Shown one piece after another: positions 1-8,635 of a DNA stretch of 64,000 bases. The position numbers and the translations under genes are program-made. How positions within the stretch are numbered: position 1 is the first letter of the stretch; each line of letters begins with the position of its first letter. The notes beneath the pieces were generated by a model. That model did not search any database. It was given only the letters and a program-made list of their open reading frames with translations, and had not been told where the DNA came from. Origin of the DNA: Ramlibacter terrae (lineage in GTDB: Bacteria; Pseudomonadota; Gammaproteobacteria; Burkholderiales; Burkholderiaceae_C); assembly GCA_013127575.1 (NCBI GenBank), contig CP053418.1, forward strand, positions 248,001-312,000. Direction: 5' to 3'.

Positions 1-20
1 CCAGATCTGCTGGGAGGACG

Positions 21-668
21 ATGGGCGAGGAGCTCGATGTCATCGTGCGCGACGCGCCGCAGATGTACACGCGCCTGGCCTTCGAGCGGATGAAGCGCGA
101 GTTCTTCGAGACAGTCGTGCGCGGTGCTGCGCAGGCCGAGGATTCGGCCGCACTCGAGGCGCTGCTGCAGCTGCGCGAGCTCGTCGAGCGATTCGATAGC
201 GTGGCGGCCCGCTCTGAGAAGCAGGCGGCCGAAGCGGCAGCGCAAAAGGCGCTGGCCGATCCCGGCAACCCCTTTGCCTCTCACGCGGTGCCTCAGCACC
301 TCTGGCGGTACCGGCGTGCCCACAACCTGCGGCGCCATCTTGACGAGCGCGGGCGAGGCTCCCATGGCCAGCTTGCCGCCCGGCTCGCGCGCCAAGAGAA
401 GGGTGGGACACGAAGTCAGAGCGTAGTGACGGGCTGGGCCGACGGCTCGCGGCCGATCCCCACGGAGCTTGACGGGGAGATCGCACAGTTCTTCGACATG
501 CCCGCGGGTGGCCTGAATCGGGCTTTGGACCAGGACGCGCGCGATCAGGCGAAACAAGACGAGCAAGAGGGGCGCGATCCGGCGCTGGCGCTTGCGTTTG
601 CAGACCTACAGCGCACGCTGGAGGAGATCGGGGCGAGTCACTGGAAGCCGCCGGAGCGCTCCCGGTGA
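21..668 (+). CDS. Hypothetical protein with HTH-like C-terminal half
   Basis: A 215-residue open frame starts at an ATG preceded by a good ribosome-binding site (GGGAGGA about 4 bases upstream). Family not recognised. Residues about 1-90 are charged and helical. Residues about 113-165 (QLAARLARQ, then SVVTGWADGSRPIP, then IAQFFDMP) have the spacing of an XRE-type helix-turn-helix, in which a recognition helix is followed by a GSRP turn and a short hydrophobic helix. It lies 457 bases upstream of the OLD nuclease on the same strand and could regulate or belong to that accessory block; this is inference. No frameshift is apparent. Confidence 0.6.
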   Translation: MGEELDVIVRDAPQMYTRLAFERMKREFFETVVRGAAQAEDSAALEALLQLRELVERFDSVAARSEKQAAEAAAQKALADPGNPFASHAVPQHLWRYRRAHNLRRHLDERGRGSHGQLAARLARQEKGGTRSQSVVTGWADGSRPIPTELDGEIAQFFDMPAGGLNRALDQDARDQAKQDEQEGRDPALALAFADLQRTLEEIGASHWKPPERSR

Positions 669-1125
669 GCCGGGGCTAGCACAAACCCGTGTGGACGATC
701 GCCTCGACGGCCAGCAGTAGAGCGCGAGCTGCGCCATGCAGCCGGCGATGAACCAGCGCCATCGGTGCGCGCCCCGCGCGAAGGAGTAACTCAAGACGCC
801 GCTCCATAGGAGCTCCATCGTGCCCAGCAGTGCGCGTCCCCTAACGGGTGCGGACGCGACAGCAGCACCTAGTCACCTAAGAGGACGGAATCCCAGTCCC
901 CAGTGTGAAGACGCGGCAGGGGAGTTGCCCAATCGTGATCGCTCGCCGCGCACGCCACCCAATGTCAGGTATCGGCGACCGCCTTCATCCGTCTCGTGAC
1001 GGCTGTCTTGCTGCACAATTCCAAGCACAGATAGGGAAGGGGAGGCCTAACTGACCCGCATCAGCGGGCGAAGCCTGCGCGCAGGTTCTGGGGTGGCCTC
1101 CAGCCAGATTTGCGGAGAAACACCC
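669..1125. other. Intergenic stretch, no gene seen
   Basis: Between the HTH-like gene and the OLD nuclease. Short frames on both strands lack a ribosome-binding site or recognisable protein content. The stretch presumably holds the promoter of the nuclease-helicase operon, but I could not point to convincing -35/-10 boxes. Confidence 0.5.
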
Positions 1126-3505
1126 ATGAAGCTTCAGGCCTATCGCCTGCGGAACTATCGCAGGCTGCGCGACGTCATCATCGAACTCGATGACAAGATT
1201 TCCATTTTCGTCGGCGCGAACAACAGCGGAAAGACATCGGCTGCTCAAGGCCTTTACTCAATGCTGCGCGGCGATGCTGCCAGCTTTGAGTTGTTCGACT
1301 TCAGCGCCATCCTTTGGGCCGAAATTGACAACATAGGCAACGCACTGCCGGGTGACGTGGACTCGCCCGGGCAGCTTCCGGCCATTACCCCGGACCTCTG
1401 GTTCCGCGTTGGAGATACCGATTTGGGTGTCGCCATGCCGCTGCTGCCAAGCACCGACTGGGAGGGCAAGTGCGTGGGCATCCGAGTCTCGTTCGAGCCG
1501 AAGGATCCCTATGACCTCGTGAAGACCTACCGCGAGCTGCGAGAGAAGGCGGCGACTGCCGCCTCGAAACTTGCGGCAAAGGCCGCAGCTGGTGCAGCGC
1601 CCGCCCCGGGCGGCGTCACCGGGTACAAACCGTGGCCGGAGAGCCTAACGAAGTTCCTCGCCAAGGAACTGACGAAACACTACAGCTTCCGCTACTACGT
1701 GCTCGATGAGCGCGAGTTCGATCGGTATCAAGAGAGGTCCGCGGCCTATACCCCGCAGGAGGTGGCGGGGGATAGAAAGGGCGACACGATCCTCAAGTCG
1801 CTCGTGAAGGTGGACTTCCTGCGTGCCCAGCGGCACTGGATGACCCGCAAGGCGGTGGAACCGCTGCGCGGGCAGAGAACCTGTCCAGCCGCTTGAGCAA
1901 GTTCTACGAGCGAAATCTCGAAAAGCGAGAGGACGACCACCAAGCGCTTCAGGCCTTGGACGTCTCCGAGAAGGAACTGAACGCTCACCTGAAGAACGTC
2001 TTCAGCGAGACGCTCGATCAGCTGAAGAAGCTTGGCTATCCCGGCGTGAGCAACCCCGACATCGTCATCAGGGCTGCGCTGGACCCGTCCAAGGTACTGG
2101 GCCAGAGCGCGAAGGTGCACTACGTCGTTCCGGGGCTGGCGAGGCCCAACTTCCCGACAGCTACAACGGCCGGGCTTCAAGAACCTTGTGTACATGGTTG
2201 TCGAGCTGATTGACCTCCACGAGCGCTGGAGCAAGGGGAAGGACGATCGGCCGCCGCTGCATCTGGTGTTCATCGAGGAGCCTGAGGCCCACTTGCATGC
2301 CCAAGTCCAACAGGTGTTCGTTCGCAACGTCCTGAAGCTCCTGAATGAGAACCACGAGAACGAATCAATCTTCCACACCCAAGTCGTAGTCACCACTCAT
2401 TCCCCGCACATCCTCTACGAGCGGGGCTTCTCCCCATTCGCTACTTCCGTCGCGTCAGCGCGGAGATGGAGCATCACACCGACGTTCGGAACCTCTCCCG
2501 CTTCAAGGCTGGCGAAGAGGAGAAGGAGGCGCTCGCGTTTTTGCAGCGCTATCTGAAGCTGACCCATTGCGACCTGTTCTTCTCGGATGCCGCCATCCTC
2601 GTGGAAGGCAACGTCGAGCGACTGCTCGTTCCGGCCATGATTGAGTCATGCGCGGAGCGGCTCCGCTCCTCGGCGCTCACGGTCCTCGAGGTGGGCGGCG
2701 CGTTTGCCCATCGCTTCCGCGAGCTCATCGAGTACGTCGGAATCACAACGCTCGTCATCACAGACCTAGATAGCGTCCTCGCCAAGGCGCCTGCTGCAGC
2801 CGGCGCGGCCGCCCCTGCCCCGGCCAAGAAGATGAAGAAGATGACCTTAAGGCATTCGAGGTGGAAGAAGATGATGACACCGGGGAAGGCGGTGCGGACC
2901 TGGGCGTGAAGAAGAGATCAAAGAGGCGCGGGAAGACCTGCGAAGCGCACACCGCAGGCGCCGTCACCGCAAACCAAACGCTTATCAGCTGGATACCGAA
3001 GAAGCGCACCGTGGAGGAGCTGTGGGCCGTTGGCGATGCCCAGAAAGTGCATCCCCTCGATGGCGGCAAGGCGCACGTGCGCGTGGCCTACCAAACCAAG
3101 GTCAAGGTCACCGTAGGCGAGGTCACCGCCGAGCTTTGTGGCCGCACTCTGGAAGAAGCGTTCGGACTGGAGAATGTGGGCTGGTGCCGGGATGAGAAGA
3201 ATGCGGCGGTGGGCCTCAAGCTGCGAAATGCTGCCAAGACCCCGCAGGAACTGGCGACTGGGCTCCACAAAAGGGTGATCAGCAAGAGCTTTGACAAAAC
3301 TCGCTTTGCACTGGAGGTTCTCGCCAGTGGACCGCTCAAGGGCTGGAAAGTGCCCGCCTACATTTGTGAAGGCCTGACTTGGCTTGAGGCGATGGTCGCC
3401 TACGAAGCTGAGGCGGAGGGCGCCGTGGCCGCCAACGCTGCAGCGATTGCTCCCATCGATGGTGGCGCCATCGCGCCTGAAGCGGCCCCCGGAGCTCAAG
3501 AATGA
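1126..3505 (+). CDS. OLD-family ATP-dependent nuclease (GajA-like), frameshifted by sequence errors
   Basis: After repair this encodes about 794 residues of an overcoming-lysogenization-defect (OLD) protein: an ABC-type ATPase followed by a TOPRIM nuclease. I chose the ATG at 1126, with GGAGA upstream, over the in-frame ATG at 1093. Visible motifs are Walker A GANNSGKTS (~residue 30), Walker B VFIEEPEAHLHA (coding ~2270), the switch motif VVTTHSPHILYE (~2395), PIRYFRR (~2440), TOPRIM ILVEGNVERLLVP (~2600) and ITDLDSV (~2755). All five frame changes are in the same direction, each fitting loss of one base (near 1836, 2135, 2169, 2435, 2820), four of them at CCWGG. An acidic then basic insert follows the TOPRIM DxD, and the C-terminus is Ala-rich. 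The stop overlaps the helicase start. OLD plus UvrD helicase is the Gabija pairing; GajA is a sequence-specific DNA nuclease controlled by nucleotide levels. Confidence 0.88.
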
Positions 3506-5439
3506 GCCGGCGCGCCACCAGTCGTGACACTGATGCCGACCGAGAGCTACTCGACTGCATCACCGCCACCCCTCCTCAATCCTTCATGGTGACGGCTGGC
3601 GCAGGCTCCGGCAAGACTACGTCGCTCATCAAAGCGCTGGAGCGCGTTATTGAGAAGCATGGTGAGAGCATGCTCATGAGGCGTCAGCGAGTCGCCTGCA
3701 TCACCTATACCGAGGTCGCGGCCAACGAAATCCGAGAAGACGTCGCGGCTGAGAACCTCGTGCATGTCTCGACAATCCACAGCTTCTACTGGACCATCGC
3801 GAGCACGTTTCAGGCTGACATCAAGGTATGGGTACTGAAGGGCCTTCAGGAACACCTAGACGGGCTCGTCAGCAAGGTGTTCGGCCCGAAGGTTCAGCAG
3901 AAGACTAAGGACAAGAACAAGAAGGATCAAGCCCGGTACAAGAAATACCTAGAGGCCGCATCCCGGGTGCCCTCTTTCCGATACGGGGTCGCCAGCGACT
4001 ACGACGACGGAGTACTCGGACACGAAGACATCCTCAAGCTCTGCAACTACCTGCTCCGACACAAGCCGCTTTTTAGGCGAGTGGTCGCACTCAACTTCCC
4101 CTTCATCTTTATAGACGAAAGCCAGGATACGTTCCCCGAAGTTGTCGAGTCGTTCAAGATGTTGGAAGCTCAGATGCGCGACCGTTTCTGCCTTGGCTTC
4201 TTTGGCGATCCGATGCAGAAAATTTACCTGCGGGGCGCAGGAAAGATTGTGCTCGAAGATGGGTGGAAGGCCATCACCAAGCCAGAGAACTTCCGATGTG
4301 CGCAGAGCATCCTGCGCGTGGCTAATGCTATTCGCAAGGAAGGTGATGGGTTGCAGCAAGTCGGAGGCCTCCATGAGCTCGTTGATGGCGTGTCGCAGCC
4401 TGTTGAGGGCTCAGCCAGAATCTTCGTGCTCCCGAACACGGGAGACCGTCAGGCCGCGCTTAGCCAATTGCGTGCGTGGAGCGCAGCCGCGAACGAAGAC
4501 GACGGCTGGGTCAAGCCAGAAGATGCTGTCAAGATTCTTGTCATCGTTCATCGCATCGCCGCAAAGCGGCTGGGATGGGCCGGGATCTACTCCGCGCTCA
4601 ACGACCAAGCGCCAACGTCGTTCAAGCAGGGGCTGCTCGATGGGACCTGTTGGCCGGTGCGTCAGCCCGGGCTTCGTTGTTCCCCCCTGGTCCACGCGGT
4701 GGACTGCGGAGATGAGTTTGCGGCAATGAACATCTTGCGTGAGCATTGCCCACGCCTCCAACCGGAAGGCGCCGCCGGCGGCAGCGTTCCTACAGTTCTC
4801 AAGGAAATCCGAGGCGCGACGATCGCACTGCAAGGCATGATTCGAGACCCTGCGGCGACCCTGACAACAGTCGTCGCTCATCTGCGTGACACGCAGTTGC
4901 TGACAATCGATCCGCGAATGGAGCGTGCGCTCGGGTTGGGGGCAGGAGTCGGAGATGAGGCTGCCTTCGATCCTGAAGCGGAGGCCGACGGCGGTGAGGA
5001 GGGGGCAGGCAGTAGTCCTACCGCAGATTTGTCTGTGGCGAAGCTGTTGCAGTGCCCCGCTGCCGAGCTTCTACCATACGCGCTGTACGTGGCAGAGGGC
5101 TCACCGTTCGCGACTCAGCATGGTGTCAAAGGAGCTCAGTTCGACAGAGTGCTGGTGGTCATGGACGAAGAGGAGAGTGACTACAACCTCTACGACTATG
5201 AAAAGGTTCTGAGCGAGAAGCAGGCCAGCGCGGATGACCGTAAGGCATTCGAAACCGGCAATGACAACACATGGAGTCGTACGCTGAGGCTGATGTATGT
5301 GTGCTGCACTCGAGCTAAGCGCGGCCTTGCGCTGGCCTTCTTCGTCGCGAACCCAGAGGCAACAGCGGCTCACATCGTCGCAAGCGGCATATTTCCCAAG
5401 GGCTCGGTTGTCACCCAAGACATCTTGGACGTCGCCTGA
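3502..5439 (+). CDS. UvrD/PcrA-type superfamily 1 helicase (GajB-like)
   Basis: An intact 645-residue helicase whose ATG overlaps the nuclease stop (ATGA), so the two are translationally coupled. All SF1A motifs are present: Walker A GAGSGKTT (~residue 33), motif Ia TYTEVAANEIRED, motif Ic STIHSFYW, Walker B FIFIDESQD (~residue 210), motif III FGDPMQKIY, motif IV NFRCAQSIL, motif V HGVKGAQFDRVLVV (~residue 540) and motif VI LMYVCCTRAKRGL near the C-terminus. The Walker B reads DESQD where typical UvrD has DExQD. It is longer than a typical GajB (about 500 residues). The likely role is as partner of the adjacent OLD nuclease in anti-phage defence, sensing or unwinding DNA ends. A stand-alone repair helicase is less likely given the overlap. 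Confidence 0.9.
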   Translation: MSRRATSRDTDADRELLDCITATPPQSFMVTAGAGSGKTTSLIKALERVIEKHGESMLMRRQRVACITYTEVAANEIREDVAAENLVHVSTIHSFYWTIASTFQADIKVWVLKGLQEHLDGLVSKVFGPKVQQKTKDKNKKDQARYKKYLEAASRVPSFRYGVASDYDDGVLGHEDILKLCNYLLRHKPLFRRVVALNFPFIFIDESQDTFPEVVESFKMLEAQMRDRFCLGFFGDPMQKIYLRGAGKIVLEDGWKAITKPENFRCAQSILRVANAIRKEGDGLQQVGGLHELVDGVSQPVEGSARIFVLPNTGDRQAALSQLRAWSAAANEDDGWVKPEDAVKILVIVHRIAAKRLGWAGIYSALNDQAPTSFKQGLLDGTCWPVRQPGLRCSPLVHAVDCGDEFAAMNILREHCPRLQPEGAAGGSVPTVLKEIRGATIALQGMIRDPAATLTTVVAHLRDTQLLTIDPRMERALGLGAGVGDEAAFDPEAEADGGEEGAGSSPTADLSVAKLLQCPAAELLPYALYVAEGSPFATQHGVKGAQFDRVLVVMDEEESDYNLYDYEKVLSEKQASADDRKAFETGNDNTWSRTLRLMYVCCTRAKRGLALAFFVANPEATAAHIVASGIFPKGSVVTQDILDVA

Positions 5440-5856
5440 CGGTCGTCAGTTGGAGTCGGCTGCGTCAACCCCTGGCTGATTGACTGGATCACGCGACGAG
5501 CATGCTGCTAGACACAAGAAGCGCAGTTGCGGGAAGCCAGCGAACGCATTTCATCGCGATTGCTTACTGCGTTGCCTTGAGTTTCTGGCCGGTGTCGGCC
5601 CAATCGATTGGCCGGTATTGGCCAAAGCGGTCGCTCACGCGGTTGGTCGCGAATGGCTCCGTTCAGTCTGTAGCAGTCATCAGTGAACGTGGAGCCTCTG
5701 GGGCCAGAGGTCCGCCTCCCCCAAAAACAGTCAAGTCCCCAAACACGAACTGATGTCGCTCAACATGCGTGGCACGTGGGATAGATGGCCGCACACGACT
5801 CAGCACGCCAAGCGTCCCGCCCTCTGCTCCCCCACTCTCCCTCAGCGCACCCCCTC
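5440..5856. other. Intergenic stretch at the edge of the accessory block
   Basis: No convincing gene. Short frames of 60-90 residues on the plus strand have no ribosome-binding site and no recognisable content. The stretch contains an imperfect 14-base direct repeat (listed separately). It separates the lower-GC nuclease-helicase block from high-GC housekeeping-like genes, so an element boundary here is plausible. No tRNA or att-like duplication was seen within the window. Confidence 0.5.
5587..5623. repeat. Imperfect direct repeat GGCCGGTRTYGGCC
   Basis: Two 14-base units, GGCCGGTGTCGGCC at 5587-5600 and GGCCGGTATTGGCC at 5610-5623, are separated by 9 bases containing the palindrome AATCGATT. 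Each unit is itself nearly palindromic (GGCC at both ends). Function unknown; possibly an operator or an element-boundary sequence. Confidence 0.6.
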
Positions 5857-6605
5857 TCACCCCGCCTCCCCCGCCCAAGCCACCGCATCCGCCCCCGCCG
5901 GAATCCGCAGCGGCGCCGCGGCATCGTTCGCGGCCCGCCAGACCGTCTCGGCCACATCGATCGAGCGCGTCCCCGGCCCCGTCATCCCCTGCATCCGCGC
6001 GATCGCCGCGCGCATGAACTCGCCGTAGACCGGATCGTCCATGCCTTGCAGGCCCTTGGCGGCGCTCGCGCGGAACTGCGTCTCGCCGGACGATCCGGGC
6101 AACACCAGTGTGCACGCGAATGCCGAAGGGCGCGACCTCGAGGGCGAGCGATTCGGTCAGCGCGTTCACGGCGGCCTTCGCGGCGCGGTAGACGCCCACC
6201 AGCGGCAGCGCCTTGTAGGTGACGCTGGAGGTCACGTTGACGATCACGCCCGTGCCGCGCGCACGCATGCCGGGCAGCACGGCCTGCGTGACCGCGATGG
6301 TGCCGAAGGTGTTGGTGTCGAACAGGTCGCGCACCGTTTCGGCCGACGACAGTTCCACGGGGGACGGCGCGCCGAAGCCGGCGTTGTTGACCAGCACGTC
6401 GACGGGCCCGGCTGCCGCCACGGCCGCGGCGATGCTGGCGGCGTCGGTCACGTCGAGTTGGAGGACGCGCAGGCGCGGCCCCGCGGGCAGCAGGTCGTCG
6501 CGCGGCGTCCGCATCGTGGCGATGACGTTCCAGTCGCGCCCCAGGAAGTAGCGGGCGGTTTCAGGCCGAAGCCCGAGGAGCAGCCGGTGATCAGGATGGT
6601 TTTCA
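5857..6605 (-). CDS. Short-chain dehydrogenase/reductase
   Basis: A classical SDR of about 250 residues, NAD(P)-dependent, substrate unknown. The start at 6605 gives MKTILITGCSSGFG, the TGxxxGxG dinucleotide motif. NNAGFG, a Ser in VTSSVTY and the catalytic YRAAK follow in order. Two errors break the frame: loss of a G in CCTGG near 6563 and probable loss of two bases in CCCTGG near 6102 (expected RVHTLVLPGSSGE). The stop at 5857 gives the usual family length. It is divergent from an AraC regulator across 93 bases, the usual arrangement when the regulator controls the dehydrogenase. Confidence 0.82.
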
Positions 6606-6698
6606 TAGCGGTTCCTTGTGGTGAAGCCCCGAGGTTAGGCAGCCGGCCCCGGACTGGCTACACTGGAACGTCCAGATCTTTTGAGCGAGCGTCCAGCC

Positions 6699-7609
6699 GT
6701 GGTCGATCCCCTTGCCGACGTGGTGGCGTTGCTGCGGCCCGCGGCGCGCTTTTCCAAGCAGGTCACCGGCGGCGGCCGCTGGCGCATCCGGCGCTCGGAT
6801 GCCGGGGAGCCGTTCTATTGCGCGGTGCTCGAAGGCAGCTGCCGGCTGGCGCTCGACGACCAGCCCGCCGTCCTGCTGCAGCCCGGCGATTTCGTGCTGG
6901 TGCCCGCCGCCCACGCGGTCTGCATGACCAGTGCCGATGCGCCGCCGGAGGACGTGCTCACGACGCCCCGGCCGTGGCCGAAGGGCGCTTTCGCATCGGC
7001 CCGCAGGACGCTCCGCCCGACCTGCGGATCCTGGCCGGCCATTGCACCTTCGCCTCGCCCGACGCGAGCCTGCTGGTGTCGTTGCTGCCCCGGCTGATCC
7101 ACGTGCGCGACGAGCCGCGGCTGGCCACGCTGGTGCAGTTGCTGGGCGACGAGTCGCGCGAACGCCGGCCCGCGCGCGATGTCGTGCTCGAGCGGCTGCT
7201 CGAGGTGCTGCTGATCGAAGCGCTGCGCTCGCCGGGTGAGCCTTCGGCCGTCGGCCCCGGGCTGGCGCAGGGCCTGGCCGATCCGCGGCTGGCCGCGGCG
7301 ATCCGCGCGCTGCATGCGGACCCGACGCGCCCTGGACCGTCGCGGCCATGGCCAAGGAAGCCGCGCTCTCCCGCTCGACCATGTTCGCGCGCTTCCGGCC
7401 AAGGTGGGCATGCCGCCGATGGAATACCTGCTGGCGTGGCGCATGGCCCGGCCAAGGACCTGCTGCGCCGCCGCGCCGGCTCGGTCGCCGAGATCGCCGA
7501 GCGCGTGGGCTACGGATCGGCGAGCACCTTCAGCGTGGCGTTCTCACGGCACGTGGGGCAATCGCCGTCGCAGTTCGCGCGCCAGGAGCCGGCGGGGGCT
7601 GCAGGCTGA
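6699..7609 (+). CDS. AraC-family regulator with N-terminal cupin domain
   Basis: About 304 residues after repair. The N-terminal domain (LEGSCRLALDDQPAVLLQPGDFVLVP) is the cupin of the AraC cupin_6 group. The C-terminal double HTH reads AMAKEAALSRSTMFARF, then VGMPPMEYLLAWRM, then VAEIAERVGYGSASTFSVAF, then GQSPSQF. Four base losses at CCAGG/CCTGG (near 6974, 7333, 7400, 7450) explain all breaks; restored codons give TPQAVAEG, FQAKVGMPP and MAQAKDLL, which fit the family. The start is taken as GTG 6699; TTG 6681 is an alternative. It probably regulates the divergent SDR. The sequence CGTCCAG occurs twice in the intergenic region and may be part of the operator. Confidence 0.85.
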
Positions 7610-7620
7610 GGCCCCATGGA

Positions 7621-8599
7621 CTATTGCGCCGTCGCTCCCGAGGCCTTGACCAGCGCGGCCTGGCGCGGAATCTCGGCGGCCGGGTAGTCCGATACGGCCT
7701 TCGGCGTGCCGGCGCGCACGTCGATGCCCATCGCTTCGATCCTGGCGCGCGAGCCCCTGGTCGGCCAGCACGTCGTTGAGCGCCCGGTTGAGCCGGATGG
7801 TCACCGCCTCCGGCACGCCCTTGGGCGTGAGCAGGGCGAAGCAGGTGTCGCTGACCAGCTCCGGATGGCCCAGCTCCCCTGGTCGAGGGCACGGCGGGCA
7901 GCACGGAGGAGCGGTGCTCGGAGAACACGGCCAGCACCTTCATCTCGCCGCTCTTCACATGCGGCACGGTCATCGGGATCACCGGGAAGATCGCCTGCAG
8001 CCGGCCGCCGAGCAGGTCGGTCATCGCGGCGCCCGGGGTCTGGTACGGCACGTGCGTGTAGTTGTTGCCGGCCTGGCGGCTCAGCATCTCGCCGGCGATG
8101 TGCCACGAGCTGCCGATGCCGGTGGTGCCGTAGCTCACTTTGCCCGGGTTCGCCTTGCTGTAGTCCAGGAAGTCCTTCAGCGTGTTCACCGGCATCGCCT
8201 TGCTCACCGCCAGCACGTTGGGCGTGCAGCCCCACGGCCGATCGGCGAGAAGTCTTTCTGCGGGTCGTAGCCGACGTCCTTGTACAGCGCGAGGTTGGTG
8301 GCCAGCGGCCCCGTCCACGAAATGACGATCGTGTAGCCGTCCGGCCGTGCGCGCGCGGCCTGCTGCATGCCGACGTTGCCGCCGGCCCCGGGGCGGTTCA
8401 GCACGGCGATGGACTGGTTGATGCGCTTGCCGATCTCTTCGGCCAGCAGGCGCGAAAGCGGATCCGACGAACCGCCGGCGCCCGCGGGGAGGATCATGTT
8501 GAGCGGCTGGCGGGCCGGCCAGTCGTCCTGGGCCGAGGCCGTCGTGGCGAGTGCGAGGAGGGACGCGGCGAGCGTGGCCTGGCGATGGAAGCGAGTCAT
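7621..8599 (-). CDS. Tripartite tricarboxylate transporter substrate-binding protein (Bug family)
   Basis: A periplasmic Bug receptor of about 325 residues with an N-terminal signal sequence (HRQATLAASLLALATTASA). Family landmarks are PLNMILPAGAGGSSDPLSR, VLNRPGAGGNVG, ARARPDGYTIV, TPNVLAVSKAMPVNT, GKVSYGTTGIGSSWHIAGEML, HVPYQTPGAAMTDLLGG and an EAVTIRLNRALNDVL C-terminal helix. It carries at least three frame errors (near 8240, 7880 and 7745). The ligand is unknown and no TctA/TctB membrane genes are nearby. It lies directly downstream of the AtuA-like gene on the same strand, which suggests a carboxylate related to that pathway. Confidence 0.85.
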
Positions 8600-8635
8600 G
8601 GTGTTCCGGTTCGATGGAAAAGGGGGATGCGCGGG

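Noticed and set aside
1126-3505. Programmed ribosomal frameshifting or real decay of the OLD nuclease
   Set aside because: Five shifts in one gene, all in the same direction and four at CCWGG, with the same pattern in dozens of unrelated genes, fit sequence error far better than recoding or pseudogenisation.
5480-5686. A 68-residue frame in the gap after the helicase
   Set aside because: No ribosome-binding site, no recognisable content, and it overlaps another equally weak frame.
6041-7609. A 522-residue plus-strand open frame starting antisense to the SDR
   Set aside because: Its first half is the high-GC complement of the SDR gene; only its 3' part coincides with one frame of the broken AraC gene.
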